Source: JACPNO01 sp963825405 | GTDB lineage: Bacteria; Acidobacteriota; Terriglobia; Bryobacterales; Bryobacteraceae | Reading direction: 5' to 3' | Assembly: GCA_963825405.1 (NCBI GenBank) | Contig: CAWGTB010000003.1 | Location: forward strand, 1,488,001 to 1,552,000 | DNA length: 64,000 nt | Part shown: piece by piece, positions 47,889 through 55,475 of the stretch | How positions within the stretch are numbered: position 1 is the stretch's first letter | Layout: every line of letters begins with the position of its first letter | Position numbers and translations under genes: made by a program | The notes under the pieces: generated by a model | Told to the model about the DNA's origin: nothing | The model's input: the letters and a program-made list of their open reading frames with translations, nothing else | The model's database searches: none

Positions 47889-48512
47889 ATGTTGAAAAAG
47901 CACAACTCAATTGTTTGCCTGGTCCTGACTCTCCTTACCCAATCGTCACAGGCTCAATCCTCGCTGCCGCCGCGTACGGTACTAGTTCAGAAAGGAATCG
48001 TTCTCAAGTTTGCGATCGTTGCAGAACTTAACTCTGGAACCGCAAGGAAAGGCGATGCGGTTCCGCTGCGATTAACCAGACCTCTAGTGGTCGATGGAAT
48101 CACCTTGCTTCCCGTAGGGGCCCAGGCACAGGGGCGGGTAAGCGAAGTGAAGAGGGCGGGACCGAAGTGCGTGTCTGGTTTTATCGAATTGGATGTTCCT
48201 CAAGTCCGCTTCCCGGACTCCAGCATTGCACTTACAGAGGTCGCCTTTCGAACTCCTCGGTCTGGCGCGCCGATACCGGAAAAGATAAACGATAGCCAAA
48301 TACGACGCGGCCGGCACGACCTCCTGAAAGCGATTCCGTTTATTATTTTATTGACTCCACTCTATCTCCTCGCGGCCATCTCGGTTGGCGCCGGTGAGAA
48401 TGGTGGCACCGGTGGAGGGTTACCCCCTTGCGCCTACGGGCGTGAGTTCATCTTTCCTGTTGGGAGCACAGTTGGGGTAGTAGTCGGGAAAAAACACCGC
48501 GTTCAATATTGA
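47889..48512 (+). CDS. Secreted hypothetical protein with SLBB/S-layer-like flavour, function unknown
   Basis: 207 residues; the start MLKKHNSIVCLVLTLLTQSSQAQS is a signal peptide in two pieces. The body is beta-rich with VLKFAIVAELNSGTARKGDAV, PLRLTRPLVVDGITLLPVGA and QAQGRVSEVKRAG, like TrbI/VirB10- or conjugation-linked OB-type folds in which 'G-T-x-L-P-x-G' recurs. A hydrophobic helix (FIILLTPLYLLAAISVGAG) sits in the middle-to-late part. I recognise no precise family. Low-confidence domain hint. Confidence 0.5.
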   Translation: MLKKHNSIVCLVLTLLTQSSQAQSSLPPRTVLVQKGIVLKFAIVAELNSGTARKGDAVPLRLTRPLVVDGITLLPVGAQAQGRVSEVKRAGPKCVSGFIELDVPQVRFPDSSIALTEVAFRTPRSGAPIPEKINDSQIRRGRHDLLKAIPFIILLTPLYLLAAISVGAGENGGTGGGLPPCAYGREFIFPVGSTVGVVVGKKHRVQY

Positions 48513-48599
48513 TTGCCCGCAAGCTTCCTGAATACGGTTACTAGATGGTGTGTTGTGTTTTGTATCCGAAAAACAGCGACTCGACCGCGCCGGCGCTAA

Positions 48600-49157
48600 C
48601 TATGCCCGTTCCTGGTAAGTGCCTTCAGCCGTGCTGACGCGAATTTTCTCGCCTTCGGCAATAAACGGCGGCACCTGCACTACGAGCCCGGTCTCCAGCT
48701 TGGCCGGCTTGGTCACGTTCGAAACGCTGGCGCCCTTCATGCCCGGCTCGGTCTCGATCACGGTGAGAATCACCGTAGCCGGCAATTCCACGCCGATCGG
48801 TTTGCCCTCATGAAATTCCACTTTCACTTTGAGCTGCGGCACCAGGTAGCTGGTGGCATCGCCCAGGATGTCCTTCATGAGGTGCATCTGCTCGAAGTTC
48901 TCGGTGTTCATGAAGTAATAATATTCGCCGTCGTCGTAGAGATATTCCATCTCATGCTCTTCCATCACGGCGCGCTCCACCTTGTCTTCGGAGGAGAACC
49001 GGTGTTCCGCCATGGTGCCCGAACGGAGGCTGCGCATTTTCGCCTGGACAAAGCCGCGCAGGTTGCCAGGGGTGCGGTGATTGACGCTGAAAACCGAATA
49101 CAGCTCGTTGTTGAACTTAATCACCATACCCGGGCGCATTTGTGTTGAAGAAATCAT
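48600..49157 (-). CDS. efp: Translation elongation factor P
   Basis: 185 residues from ATG 49157 (MISSTQMRPGMVIKFNNELY). Three OB-like domains: KOW-like (VNHRTPGNLRGFVQAKMRSL), the middle domain (MEYLYDDGEYYYFMNTENFEQM), and the C-terminal GLVVQVPPFIAEGEKIRVST with the PPFI-x-x-G-E signature. EF-P rescues ribosomes stalled on polyproline. The tip loop is PGNLRGF, with Asn where E. coli EF-P has its modified Lys34 (PGKGQAF). Confidence 0.95.
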   Translation of the reverse strand: MISSTQMRPGMVIKFNNELYSVFSVNHRTPGNLRGFVQAKMRSLRSGTMAEHRFSSEDKVERAVMEEHEMEYLYDDGEYYYFMNTENFEQMHLMKDILGDATSYLVPQLKVKVEFHEGKPIGVELPATVILTVIETEPGMKGASVSNVTKPAKLETGLVVQVPPFIAEGEKIRVSTAEGTYQERA

Positions 49158-49230
49158 CGATGGAAAGCTCCACAACTGGACTTGATTGGTGCTGCAGGAC
49201 CAGCCACCAGTATAGCGCGTAACGGCGCGC

Positions 49231-49701
49231 CTATTGAATATCGACGGGCAGCTTCACTTCGACCGTTTTGGGCGGGAAACAAGCGTTGTTGTTGCAGGCC
49301 TGATAGCGCAGCTTGCCGAGCGCAATGCCCGGCCCTTGCTGGGCGTCGGCCGGTACTTTGAACTTGCTGGTGATCTCGAAATTGCCGGTGTAAACCGACA
49401 GCGGCTTCTCGGAAAATTCGTACTTCTCGTTGTGCGGCTTGGGATATTCGACTGCTCCCGGGTCGATCGGCCCCGGCGTCCAGGTCAGCTTCAGCGGAAT
49501 CAGATACTCTTCGTTGGGCTTGTTGCTGTTGACGTGATAGCCCTCGCGCATCACCACCGATAGTTTGGCCGTGAGCTCGCCGCCTCGCTTGGCCGCAACC
49601 GCAGCCGGCGGGGTGACGGTCAGGATCGGGTTACTTTGCGCCAACAAGCACGGCAGGAACGCCAGCGCCGGGGCGAGTTTGTAAAAGTTGAACAATGCCA
49701 T
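49231..49701 (-). CDS. DsbD N-terminal (alpha) domain-like secreted protein
   Basis: About 156 residues from ATG 49701 (MALFNFYKLAPALAFLPCLL), a signal peptide. Mature part: VAAKRGGELTAKLSVVMREG, YHVNSNKPNEEYLIPLKLTW and GKLRYQACNNNACFPPKTVEV. The paired cysteines (C-N-N-N-A-C-F-P-P) match the redox-active end of the DsbD alpha domain. It probably carries reducing equivalents in the periplasm. The gene overlaps the end of the TlpA gene and is coupled to it. Confidence 0.82.
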   Translation of the reverse strand: MALFNFYKLAPALAFLPCLLAQSNPILTVTPPAAVAAKRGGELTAKLSVVMREGYHVNSNKPNEEYLIPLKLTWTPGPIDPGAVEYPKPHNEKYEFSEKPLSVYTGNFEITSKFKVPADAQQGPGIALGKLRYQACNNNACFPPKTVEVKLPVDIQ

Positions 49702-50249
49702 CTTCAAAATCATCCTTGGGAGACAATCCAATGTGCGTGGCCGCGATGTTGCCGTCGCGATCGATCAAAAAAGTCGTGGGGAACGCCTCGATGCCGTATT
49801 GATCGGCCAGAGTGTCATTGCCCAGGACCACGCGGTAATTAATTTTCATGAAAGACAGAAACGGCTTTCACGACCGTCCAGCCCTCTTCATCCATGGCGG
49901 TGCCGATGATCGCGAAACCTTTGTCCTTATACTGGCGCTCGAAGTTAATGAACCAGGGAATTTCGATTTTGCACGGGCCGCACCAGGTGGCCCAGAAATC
50001 GACCAACACCACTTTGCCGCGGAAATCGGACAGGCGGACGACGTTGCCGTTGGCGTCTTTCAACGCGAAATCGGGGGCTTTCCTCCGCAGTTTTTCCGGC
50101 TTGAGGGAAGACGCCGAGGCGGCGCGGGCCGGCGCAACGCTGTTGGACCGGAGCGCGAGGTAACACACGCCGGCGACCATCAGCACCATACCGACCATCC
50201 AGACCCATACCTTACGGGCGGACGAACAGGGGGGGCGGGCTGGAACCAC
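49631..50249 (-). CDS. TlpA/ResA-like membrane-anchored thiol-disulfide oxidoreductase, frame broken once
   Basis: About 205 residues. An N-terminal anchor (VWMVGMVLMVAGVCYLAL) precedes the thioredoxin fold: APDFALKDANGNVVRLSDF, VLVDFWATWCGPCKIEIPWF, then after a break near 49850 the second frame with NYRVVLGNDTLADQYGIEAF, PTTFLIDRDGNIA. WCGPC active site and cis-Pro (FPTTF) intact. One extra base (KAV versus KPF) explains the break. It feeds electrons to periplasmic thiols, for example in cytochrome c assembly. Confidence 0.87.
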
Positions 50250-50860
50250 TTGTTGCGGCGTATCAGGAAGCGACGGATCAGGATTGGAGATATCGACATA
50301 GACATAGCTTCGCGTCCATTATATCGAGATTCCGCGCGGGATTCCCTGGTCTGAGCGAACCAGCGTCGGCGGAGTGCGCGCTGGCTGGCGGGCAGTGTGA
50401 ATTCGGCATGGCGGCCGCGGCCGGCCAGGATCCAGGCGCCGGTATCGCAAAAGCTTTCACAGCAATACTCGCGCCAGCGGCGGGTTCGATCGAGGCGATC
50501 GCGCCTGCTGAGCTTCTCTTTGCGCCATTCCGCCGACCAGCCCAGCTCGCCTTTCACGCGACCCCGCAATTCCGCTGCGATCAGCATTCCGTAAGAGCGG
50601 CGTCGCGCGTTGCCCAGGCGCATCCAGACGAAGTGGCAGATCTCGTGCGCCAGAATCCGCTCGAGCTCGCGGCGGTTGGAGGCCAGGGCGGAATCGAGCA
50701 CGATCCGCCGTTCACGCAGAAATGTGGCGGCATGAACCGGAACGCCGGCGGCCTCGCGCGAGAGCAGCCCGCCGCGGCGCGCCGACAGCGCCGGCCGAAA
50801 TTCGACGTGGATCGGGCCTCGGGTGATGGCGGGGAAGTTGCGTGGCCAGGGAATCCGCAC
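50180..50860 (-). CDS. HExxH metal-dependent peptidase-like protein
   Basis: About 226 residues from GTG 50860 (MRIPWPRNFPAITRGPIHVE). The key motif is LERILAHEICHFVWMRLGNA, an H-E-x-x-H zinc site, followed by conserved WREYCCESFCDTGAWI, where the Glu could be a third ligand. It is a cytosolic, Arg-rich protein of unknown substrate, of the type seen in acidobacterial genomes. It overlaps the start of the TlpA gene, so the C-terminal 23 residues are in doubt. Divergent from the DUF6027 gene. Confidence 0.6.
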   Translation of the reverse strand: MRIPWPRNFPAITRGPIHVEFRPALSARRGGLLSREAAGVPVHAATFLRERRIVLDSALASNRRELERILAHEICHFVWMRLGNARRRSYGMLIAAELRGRVKGELGWSAEWRKEKLSRRDRLDRTRRWREYCCESFCDTGAWILAGRGRHAEFTLPASQRALRRRWFAQTRESRAESRYNGREAMSMSISPILIRRFLIRRNKWFQPAPPVRPPVRYGSGWSVWC

Positions 50861-50899
50861 GGTGGGGATTTTCTTCGAGCTTACAATGGATCGACACGT

Positions 50900-51235
50900 A
50901 TGCGCTTGGAGCCTTTTCGCGATACCTGGCCGCCTGACGATCCGCACGCTAATTTCAAAGCGGAAGTTGCCAATTACACCACAGCCGATCCGATGCCGAC
51001 GCTCCAGCGGCTAAGCGAAGGTACGGGAATTCCGGTTGGATCGCTGGTCCGGTATGTGCTGGTGAAGTGGGCCGCCTCTGGCTCGGAAGCTTTGCTGGCA
51101 ATGCGTCCGATCGTGTTCGAGCAGATGCGTCAACACGTCGCGCGGGCTGAAGAAGCGGACACCGACGCGGCCCGGCTTCAAGCTTACGAAGCCTTGCGCA
51201 GTATGGTTTCCTGGCTGGCGGCCGGAAATGAATGA
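50900..51235 (+). CDS. Helical protein of the DUF6027 type, upstream of MerB-like gene
   Basis: 111 residues (MRLEPFRDTWPPDDPHANFK). The conserved core is NYTTADPMPTLQRLSEGTGI, then PVGSLVRYVLVKWAASGSEAL and LAMRPIVFEQM, ending EALRSMVSWL. I believe this is the small DUF6027-like protein that in actinobacteria sits next to MerB-type genes. No catalytic motif; likely a partner or regulator. Its TGA overlaps the ATG of the MerB-like gene (ATGA). Confidence 0.65.
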   Translation: MRLEPFRDTWPPDDPHANFKAEVANYTTADPMPTLQRLSEGTGIPVGSLVRYVLVKWAASGSEALLAMRPIVFEQMRQHVARAEEADTDAARLQAYEALRSMVSWLAAGNE

Positions 51236-51903
51236 GCGCAGATTTTGATGCCGGCGTCCGCAGCTTTATCTATGGCTATTTTGTGCGGACAGGCCGCGCT
51301 CCGCTGGCCACTGAAATAGCGGGCGAGCTGGCTCAGCCGGTCACTGCCATTCAAGGTGCATTGCAGCGGTTGCATGACGCGCACAGCGTGGTGCTCGATC
51401 CATCCACGGGTGAGCTGCTGATGGTCCATCCGTTCTCCGGCGTGCCTACGGCCTTCCGCGTGGAAGCTGCGGATCAAGCCTGGTGGGCGAATTGCATTTG
51501 GGACGCGCTGGGCATTCTTGGCATGTTGAAGCGCGACGGCCATGTGCGTACGCAATGCGGATGTTGCGGCGACGCCATGACGTTGACCATCCGCAGCGGC
51601 GCGCTGAGCGGCAATCCGCGCGGCATCGCCCATTTCGCGGTGCCCGCCAGAGACTGGTGGCGGGACATCGTTTTCACGTGAAAGACCATGCTGCTCTTCC
51701 GGGACGAGGAGCACGTTGCCCGCTGGTGCGCTATGCCGGGCCACCCGCGCGGTGAGGTTTTTCCGGTGGAACAGGCCTGGAATCTAGCACAAGCGTGGTA
51801 CGGAGACCGCTTGGAGCCAGGATACCGGAGGCGGACAGCCCAGGAATCGCAGGCTTTACTTACGCAGGTCGGCTTGATTTCGCCCTTCTGGAAGCTGTTC
51901 TGA
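51232..51903 (+). CDS. MerB-like organomercurial lyase, predicted selenoprotein with in-frame UGA
   Basis: 223 residues reading through TGA at 51679-51681 (codon 150). N-terminal winged helix (YGYFVRTGRAPLATEIAGEL), then NCIWDALGILGML, matching MerB C96-x-x-D99, then the Cys pair TQCGCCGDAMTLTIRSGAL, and finally RDWWRDIVFT-[UGA]-KTMLLFRDEEHVARWC. In MerB this place is FCCHVHFF, where Cys159 is the second catalytic thiol. So UGA occupies the catalytic-Cys position. Both halves carry family motifs in the same frame, ruling out a frame break. MerB protonates C-Hg bonds to release Hg(II). A SECIS-like hairpin follows; selA is at 42-43.5 kb. Reading as Sec is inference but strong. Confidence 0.82.
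51679..51713 (+). promoter_or_regulatory. UGA codon with bacterial SECIS-like hairpin
   Basis: The UGA (51679-51681) is followed after 10 bases by an 8-bp stem TGCTCTTC/GAGGAGCA (51692-51699 with 51706-51713, one G-U pair) and a 6-base loop CGGGAC. A G is in the first two loop bases, and the apical loop begins 18 bases after the UGA. These fit the general rules for bacterial SECIS elements (G near the start of the loop; about 16-37 bases from UGA to loop). The hairpin also lies within coding sequence, as usual. Confidence 0.7.
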
Positions 51904-51919
51904 GGGTACAATATAGGGC

Positions 51920-52165
51920 ATGGCCCGGGGCTGGGAGAGTAAAGCTGTGGAAGCTCAAATCGAGTTAGCTGAAAGCAAACCTCGGCGGCCAAAGAGATTG
52001 CTGCTGAGCGCTGAGCAAATCGAAGCACTTCGTCAGAGAGAATCGCTCGAGTTATCGCGCACGCGCATCCGGCACCTGATCCAAAACACCGAGAACCCGC
52101 GCTATCTGAGCCAGCTCGAAAAGCAGCTTGCCGACTTGGAAGGCAAGATCGGGCAGCTCGCCTAG
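51920..52165 (+). CDS. Small coiled-coil protein
   Basis: 81 residues, very basic and helical: VEAQIELAESKPRRPKRLLL, SAEQIEALRQRESLELSRTRI and LSQLEKQLADLEGKIGQLA. No domain known; the C-terminal heptads form a coiled coil. Seen as a common short protein in acidobacteria as far as I recall. It ends overlapping the stop of the convergent peptidase gene. Confidence 0.55.
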   Translation: MARGWESKAVEAQIELAESKPRRPKRLLLSAEQIEALRQRESLELSRTRIRHLIQNTENPRYLSQLEKQLADLEGKIGQLA

Positions 52166-53811
52166 GGTTTTTCGCGCGCCGGGGCAATCGCCTCGGCGGT
52201 CACATACACCGGCTCGATATCGGTAGGCAGATCCTTCAACTTGTCGAAGGCGTGCTGTATCTCCGGACGCAGCACGGCGTAGTGTTCGAGCAGGCGTTTC
52301 GCGCCGGCGTAATCGCCAGTAGCTTCAACCGTCAACAATTCCCCCGCCAGGTCGCGCACTGCGGATTTGATCTTTCCCGAATCAACGCGAAACGTACCGC
52401 CGGGTCCGGTAGCGAAGGCTCCCTTGTCCATCAGGTAATTGAACTGCAGCGCCATGCCGCGGCCGTGCGCCTCTTTCAATCCAAAGCGCAGGGTGCGAAA
52501 TGCCGACGCGAGAAACGTTGTGTAGAGGTGCCGCTCGGTGTCCGGTCCGCGAGGCAGTTGGCCGCGATCGTACAAATGCTGCAGCATGAAAAGGCCGCAG
52601 ACGTCGGCTTTGGCTTCTTCGATTGCGCTATACAGTTCTTTGATTTCCTGGCGCGGGGTAGTGTCGCGGCCCGCAATCTTGATGCGCTGCGGACCGATGC
52701 CGTGCGTCAATTCGTGCGCCAGGATGTGCGTGAAAAACGCGTCGAAGCTGAGGTCCGCCTGCTCTGAGGCCGCCAGCATCCGGCGCGCGATGGGCTCGAG
52801 CGTACTGTGGAATTTGGCCTCCTGCACATTCTTGAGCATTACCCGCTTGCTGCCTTTTTCCTGGACTACGCGCTCGTCATTCGGCAAATTGTAGGCGGCC
52901 GTTTGCACGCCGTGACTGCCGTCGCCGGCGGCGAATACTTCGTTGACCACGCGTATGGGAGCCGTCGCGCCAATCTTGGGGTTGCGATATTTGGGGTCGA
53001 TCGGCAGGTTGTCCTCGATCTCCTGCAAGTGATTGGCGAAGAACTGCAGCTTCGACGTTTCCTGGTCGTCGCGCACGTTGACATACGCTTCGAACGCGGC
53101 TTTGTAGCCGAACAGTTCGTCGGTATACGTTTCGTAGGGGCCGATGGTGACGTCGAGGGGTGCGTCGAGATCCATCCAGGCTACGTCGCTCGCGTAATAG
53201 TCGTCGCTGAGAAAGGCGGCGGCGCGCAGCGTGAGGAATTTCTTGAGCGTGGCGTTTTCAGTGAGGGCCGCGGCTTCTTTTAGCAGCGTTGCGCAGAGCG
53301 CGAGGTCCTTGGCGTACGCCTTGCTATAGGGGACGGCCGCAAGATGCACGCTGCCATCACGCGTAATCACCGTGAAAAAGCCTGTGGCTCCCTTTGGGGC
53401 CCAGGCCTCAAACTCCGCCTTGGTCATGCCGGGCGGATAGAAATTCGCGCCCGGCAGTTTTTTGGGCGGGACACCTGCTAGAAACGCCGTATAGTCATCC
53501 AGTTCTGACCACGGACCTTTGTTCAGCCAGAAATAGCGCAGCCTGGCTTTGCCCAGGGGCGAGCTGTCGGCGCGCAACTTGGCCAGCAGAGCATGGTTGC
53601 CGCTCCACATCTGATCGAGATAAATGCTGTTGACGACGCGAGCGGCTTCAATCAGTTTGACCAGCGCGCGCTGGTCGCCGGAAGAGAGCGCCGCGGTATC
53701 GACCTTCAGCTCCGCCCGCGCGAACCGCGAAGCCATGCGATCGAGTTGAGCCGCGTCCGGCTCAGCGCCTTCGAGCGCTAATGCCAGCATGATGGGAAGG
53801 ACGTGTTTCAT
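52162..53811 (-). CDS. Zinc peptidase, M49 (dipeptidyl-peptidase III)-like
   Basis: 549 residues from ATG 53811 (MKHVLPIMLALALEGAEPDA, a signal peptide); the frame is open upstream but unlikely. Metal site: HILAHELTHGIGPQRIKI and, about 50 residues later, SAIEEAKADVCGLFMLQHL. M49 enzymes have H-E-L-x-G-H and E-E-x-R-A-E/D; the second motif fits, but the first is H-E-L-T-H, the M49-like variant shared by a group of secreted NUDIX-independent hydrolases. Secreted peptidase that trims dipeptides is likely. Confidence 0.83.
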   Translation of the reverse strand: MKHVLPIMLALALEGAEPDAAQLDRMASRFARAELKVDTAALSSGDQRALVKLIEAARVVNSIYLDQMWSGNHALLAKLRADSSPLGKARLRYFWLNKGPWSELDDYTAFLAGVPPKKLPGANFYPPGMTKAEFEAWAPKGATGFFTVITRDGSVHLAAVPYSKAYAKDLALCATLLKEAAALTENATLKKFLTLRAAAFLSDDYYASDVAWMDLDAPLDVTIGPYETYTDELFGYKAAFEAYVNVRDDQETSKLQFFANHLQEIEDNLPIDPKYRNPKIGATAPIRVVNEVFAAGDGSHGVQTAAYNLPNDERVVQEKGSKRVMLKNVQEAKFHSTLEPIARRMLAASEQADLSFDAFFTHILAHELTHGIGPQRIKIAGRDTTPRQEIKELYSAIEEAKADVCGLFMLQHLYDRGQLPRGPDTERHLYTTFLASAFRTLRFGLKEAHGRGMALQFNYLMDKGAFATGPGGTFRVDSGKIKSAVRDLAGELLTVEATGDYAGAKRLLEHYAVLRPEIQHAFDKLKDLPTDIEPVYVTAEAIAPAREKP

Positions 53812-53816
53812 CTTGG

Positions 53817-55019
53817 TTAGAAAGGCAGAATCTCTTCGCGCACCGGATCGAAATCCAGGCGGCGCTTTTGGATGTAAGCCAGGTTCCCGAGGTGCGAAGC
53901 CTGCGCGGATCGATGGCCGATCAGCACGTCGCCATTGGGCAGCTTCCGAGAACGGACGCATTCCAGGAAATTTTTGACGTGGTCGAGGGTCATGTCGTGC
54001 TTCTCGGCTTCCACGATGACGGGTTTCTCGTCTTTGCCCACCGGGTAGAATTCGTAGCGGCTGCGATCGATCCACAACCGGCCTTGTGTGCCGCAGAACT
54101 CGACTGCTGCGCCGGTAACGCCAGGCACCAGCGTTGCCTCAAATGTGGCGGTGAATTCGGCGGGGTATTCCAGCAGCACGTTGATGGTGTCGGGAGCGGT
54201 GCGGCCATCCTTATAGTTGTAGACGCCGCCCGCGGCGACGGCAGATTTCGGCGTGTCGGAGCCCATGAACATGTGTACTACATCGATCCAATGCGTGAAC
54301 AGGTCGGTAACTTGCCCGCCGCCGAAATCCAGATAGGCGCGCCAGTTGAAATATTGTTGCGGATCGTAATCGCGCCACTTCAACGGTCCGAGAAAGCGCG
54401 CCCAATTCAGATTTGACGGACGGCTTTGCAGCGATGCCGGCGCCCGCCGCAAATGATAGCCGTTGCCATGCCACCACGTGCGCGCCAGCGTGATTTTGCC
54501 CAGCTTGCCGGTGTCCAGATATTCGCGCTTCGCCCGCAGGTAGTGAATGCCGGAACGCTGCTGCATGCCGACCTGGCAGATGCGCTCGCTCACCCGCGCC
54601 GCTTTAACGATCTCCGGACCTTCTTCAATTTTGAGCGTCAACGGCTTTTCCACGTAAACATCTTTGCCGGCGTTAAGCGCGTCGATTGCCGTGGTGGCGT
54701 GCCAATGATCGGGCGTCGCGATGAGCACGGCGTCGATTTCTTTGACGTCGAGCAGCTTGCGGTGATCGGTGAAGCCGCGCGCTTTGGGAGCCTTTTGCAG
54801 CGCCTGGTCGATGTGCTCGCCGTAGATGTCACACACCGCGACGACGTCCACCGTGGGGTCTTCCTGGAACTGCGACATATCGTAGCGGCCGCGATCGCCA
54901 GGGCCAATCACGCCGAGATGAATGCGGTCGTTAGCCCCCAGCACGCGCGAATAGGCTGCCGCCGAGAGCGCGGCAGTGCCGCGAAGGAAGTTTCTGCGGG
55001 CAATATGCGGTTCGGACAT
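53817..55019 (-). CDS. Gfo/Idh/MocA-family oxidoreductase, Tat-exported
   Basis: 400 residues. The N-terminus is a Tat signal (IARRNFLRGTAALSAAAYS). The Rossmann NAD(P)-binding domain is RIHLGVIGPGDRGRYDM, ATPDHWHATTAIDALNAGKD and VYVEKPLTLKIEEG (E-K-P motif). The substrate domain has GGGQVTDLFTHWIDVVHMFM with the catalytic His/Asp. Probably acts on sugars or inositols in the periplasm or bound on export with its cofactor. Typical of Planctomycetes and Acidobacteria. Confidence 0.92.
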   Translation of the reverse strand: MSEPHIARRNFLRGTAALSAAAYSRVLGANDRIHLGVIGPGDRGRYDMSQFQEDPTVDVVAVCDIYGEHIDQALQKAPKARGFTDHRKLLDVKEIDAVLIATPDHWHATTAIDALNAGKDVYVEKPLTLKIEEGPEIVKAARVSERICQVGMQQRSGIHYLRAKREYLDTGKLGKITLARTWWHGNGYHLRRAPASLQSRPSNLNWARFLGPLKWRDYDPQQYFNWRAYLDFGGGQVTDLFTHWIDVVHMFMGSDTPKSAVAAGGVYNYKDGRTAPDTINVLLEYPAEFTATFEATLVPGVTGAAVEFCGTQGRLWIDRSRYEFYPVGKDEKPVIVEAEKHDMTLDHVKNFLECVRSRKLPNGDVLIGHRSAQASHLGNLAYIQKRRLDFDPVREEILPF

Positions 55020-55181
55020 GTAGGGATTATGACACGCAGCCGCGGTTAGTGACCGTATTGGGCCACTTGACGGCCCGCGGTCACTCTTTGGCCGTGCATC
55101 CCCGGCGAAGTGCGGTTTTGAATTGGTTCAGCAATTGCTTACACCTTGGTGCACCACTGAAATCAGCGGAGGTAATGGGAT

Positions 55182-55475
55182 ATGTTTCGCATACGGTTGA
55201 TCGGATTTGTGTTCGCCGCGGGGTTGGCATTTAACGCTTCCGCCGCCGAGGTTTTTGTGCGGGTTGCTCCGCCGCGCGCTGTGATTGAGACGCGGGGTCC
55301 GCCGCCAAGCCGGGAGCATGTATGGATCGGTGGGTACCATCGCTGGGATGGCAACACCTATGTTTGGGGTCCCGGCCGCTGGGAAGCGCCGCCGCGCCGG
55401 CACGCTCGCTGGGTAGCGCACCGCTGGGTACATCGCCGCGGTGGCTATGTTCTAGTGGAAGGTCACTGGCGCTAG
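55182..55475 (+). CDS. YXWGXW-repeat secreted protein
   Basis: 97 residues: signal peptide (LIGFVFAAGLAFNASAAE) then repeats EHVWIGGYHRWDGNTYVWGP, GRWEAPPRRHARWVAHRWVH and GYVLVEGHWR. The W-x-x-G-x-x-x-W...Y-x-W-x-x-G-x-W pattern is the YXWGXW repeat of unknown function, common in secreted proteobacterial and acidobacterial proteins. Convergent with the Rieske gene, overlapping by four bases. Confidence 0.8.
   Translation: MFRIRLIGFVFAAGLAFNASAAEVFVRVAPPRAVIETRGPPPSREHVWIGGYHRWDGNTYVWGPGRWEAPPRRHARWVAHRWVHRRGGYVLVEGHWR

Noticed and set aside
51232..51681. Reading the MerB-like gene as two genes split at the TGA
   Set aside because: The downstream part has no own start signal and completes the family fold in the same frame; a frame change is not needed, only reading of UGA.
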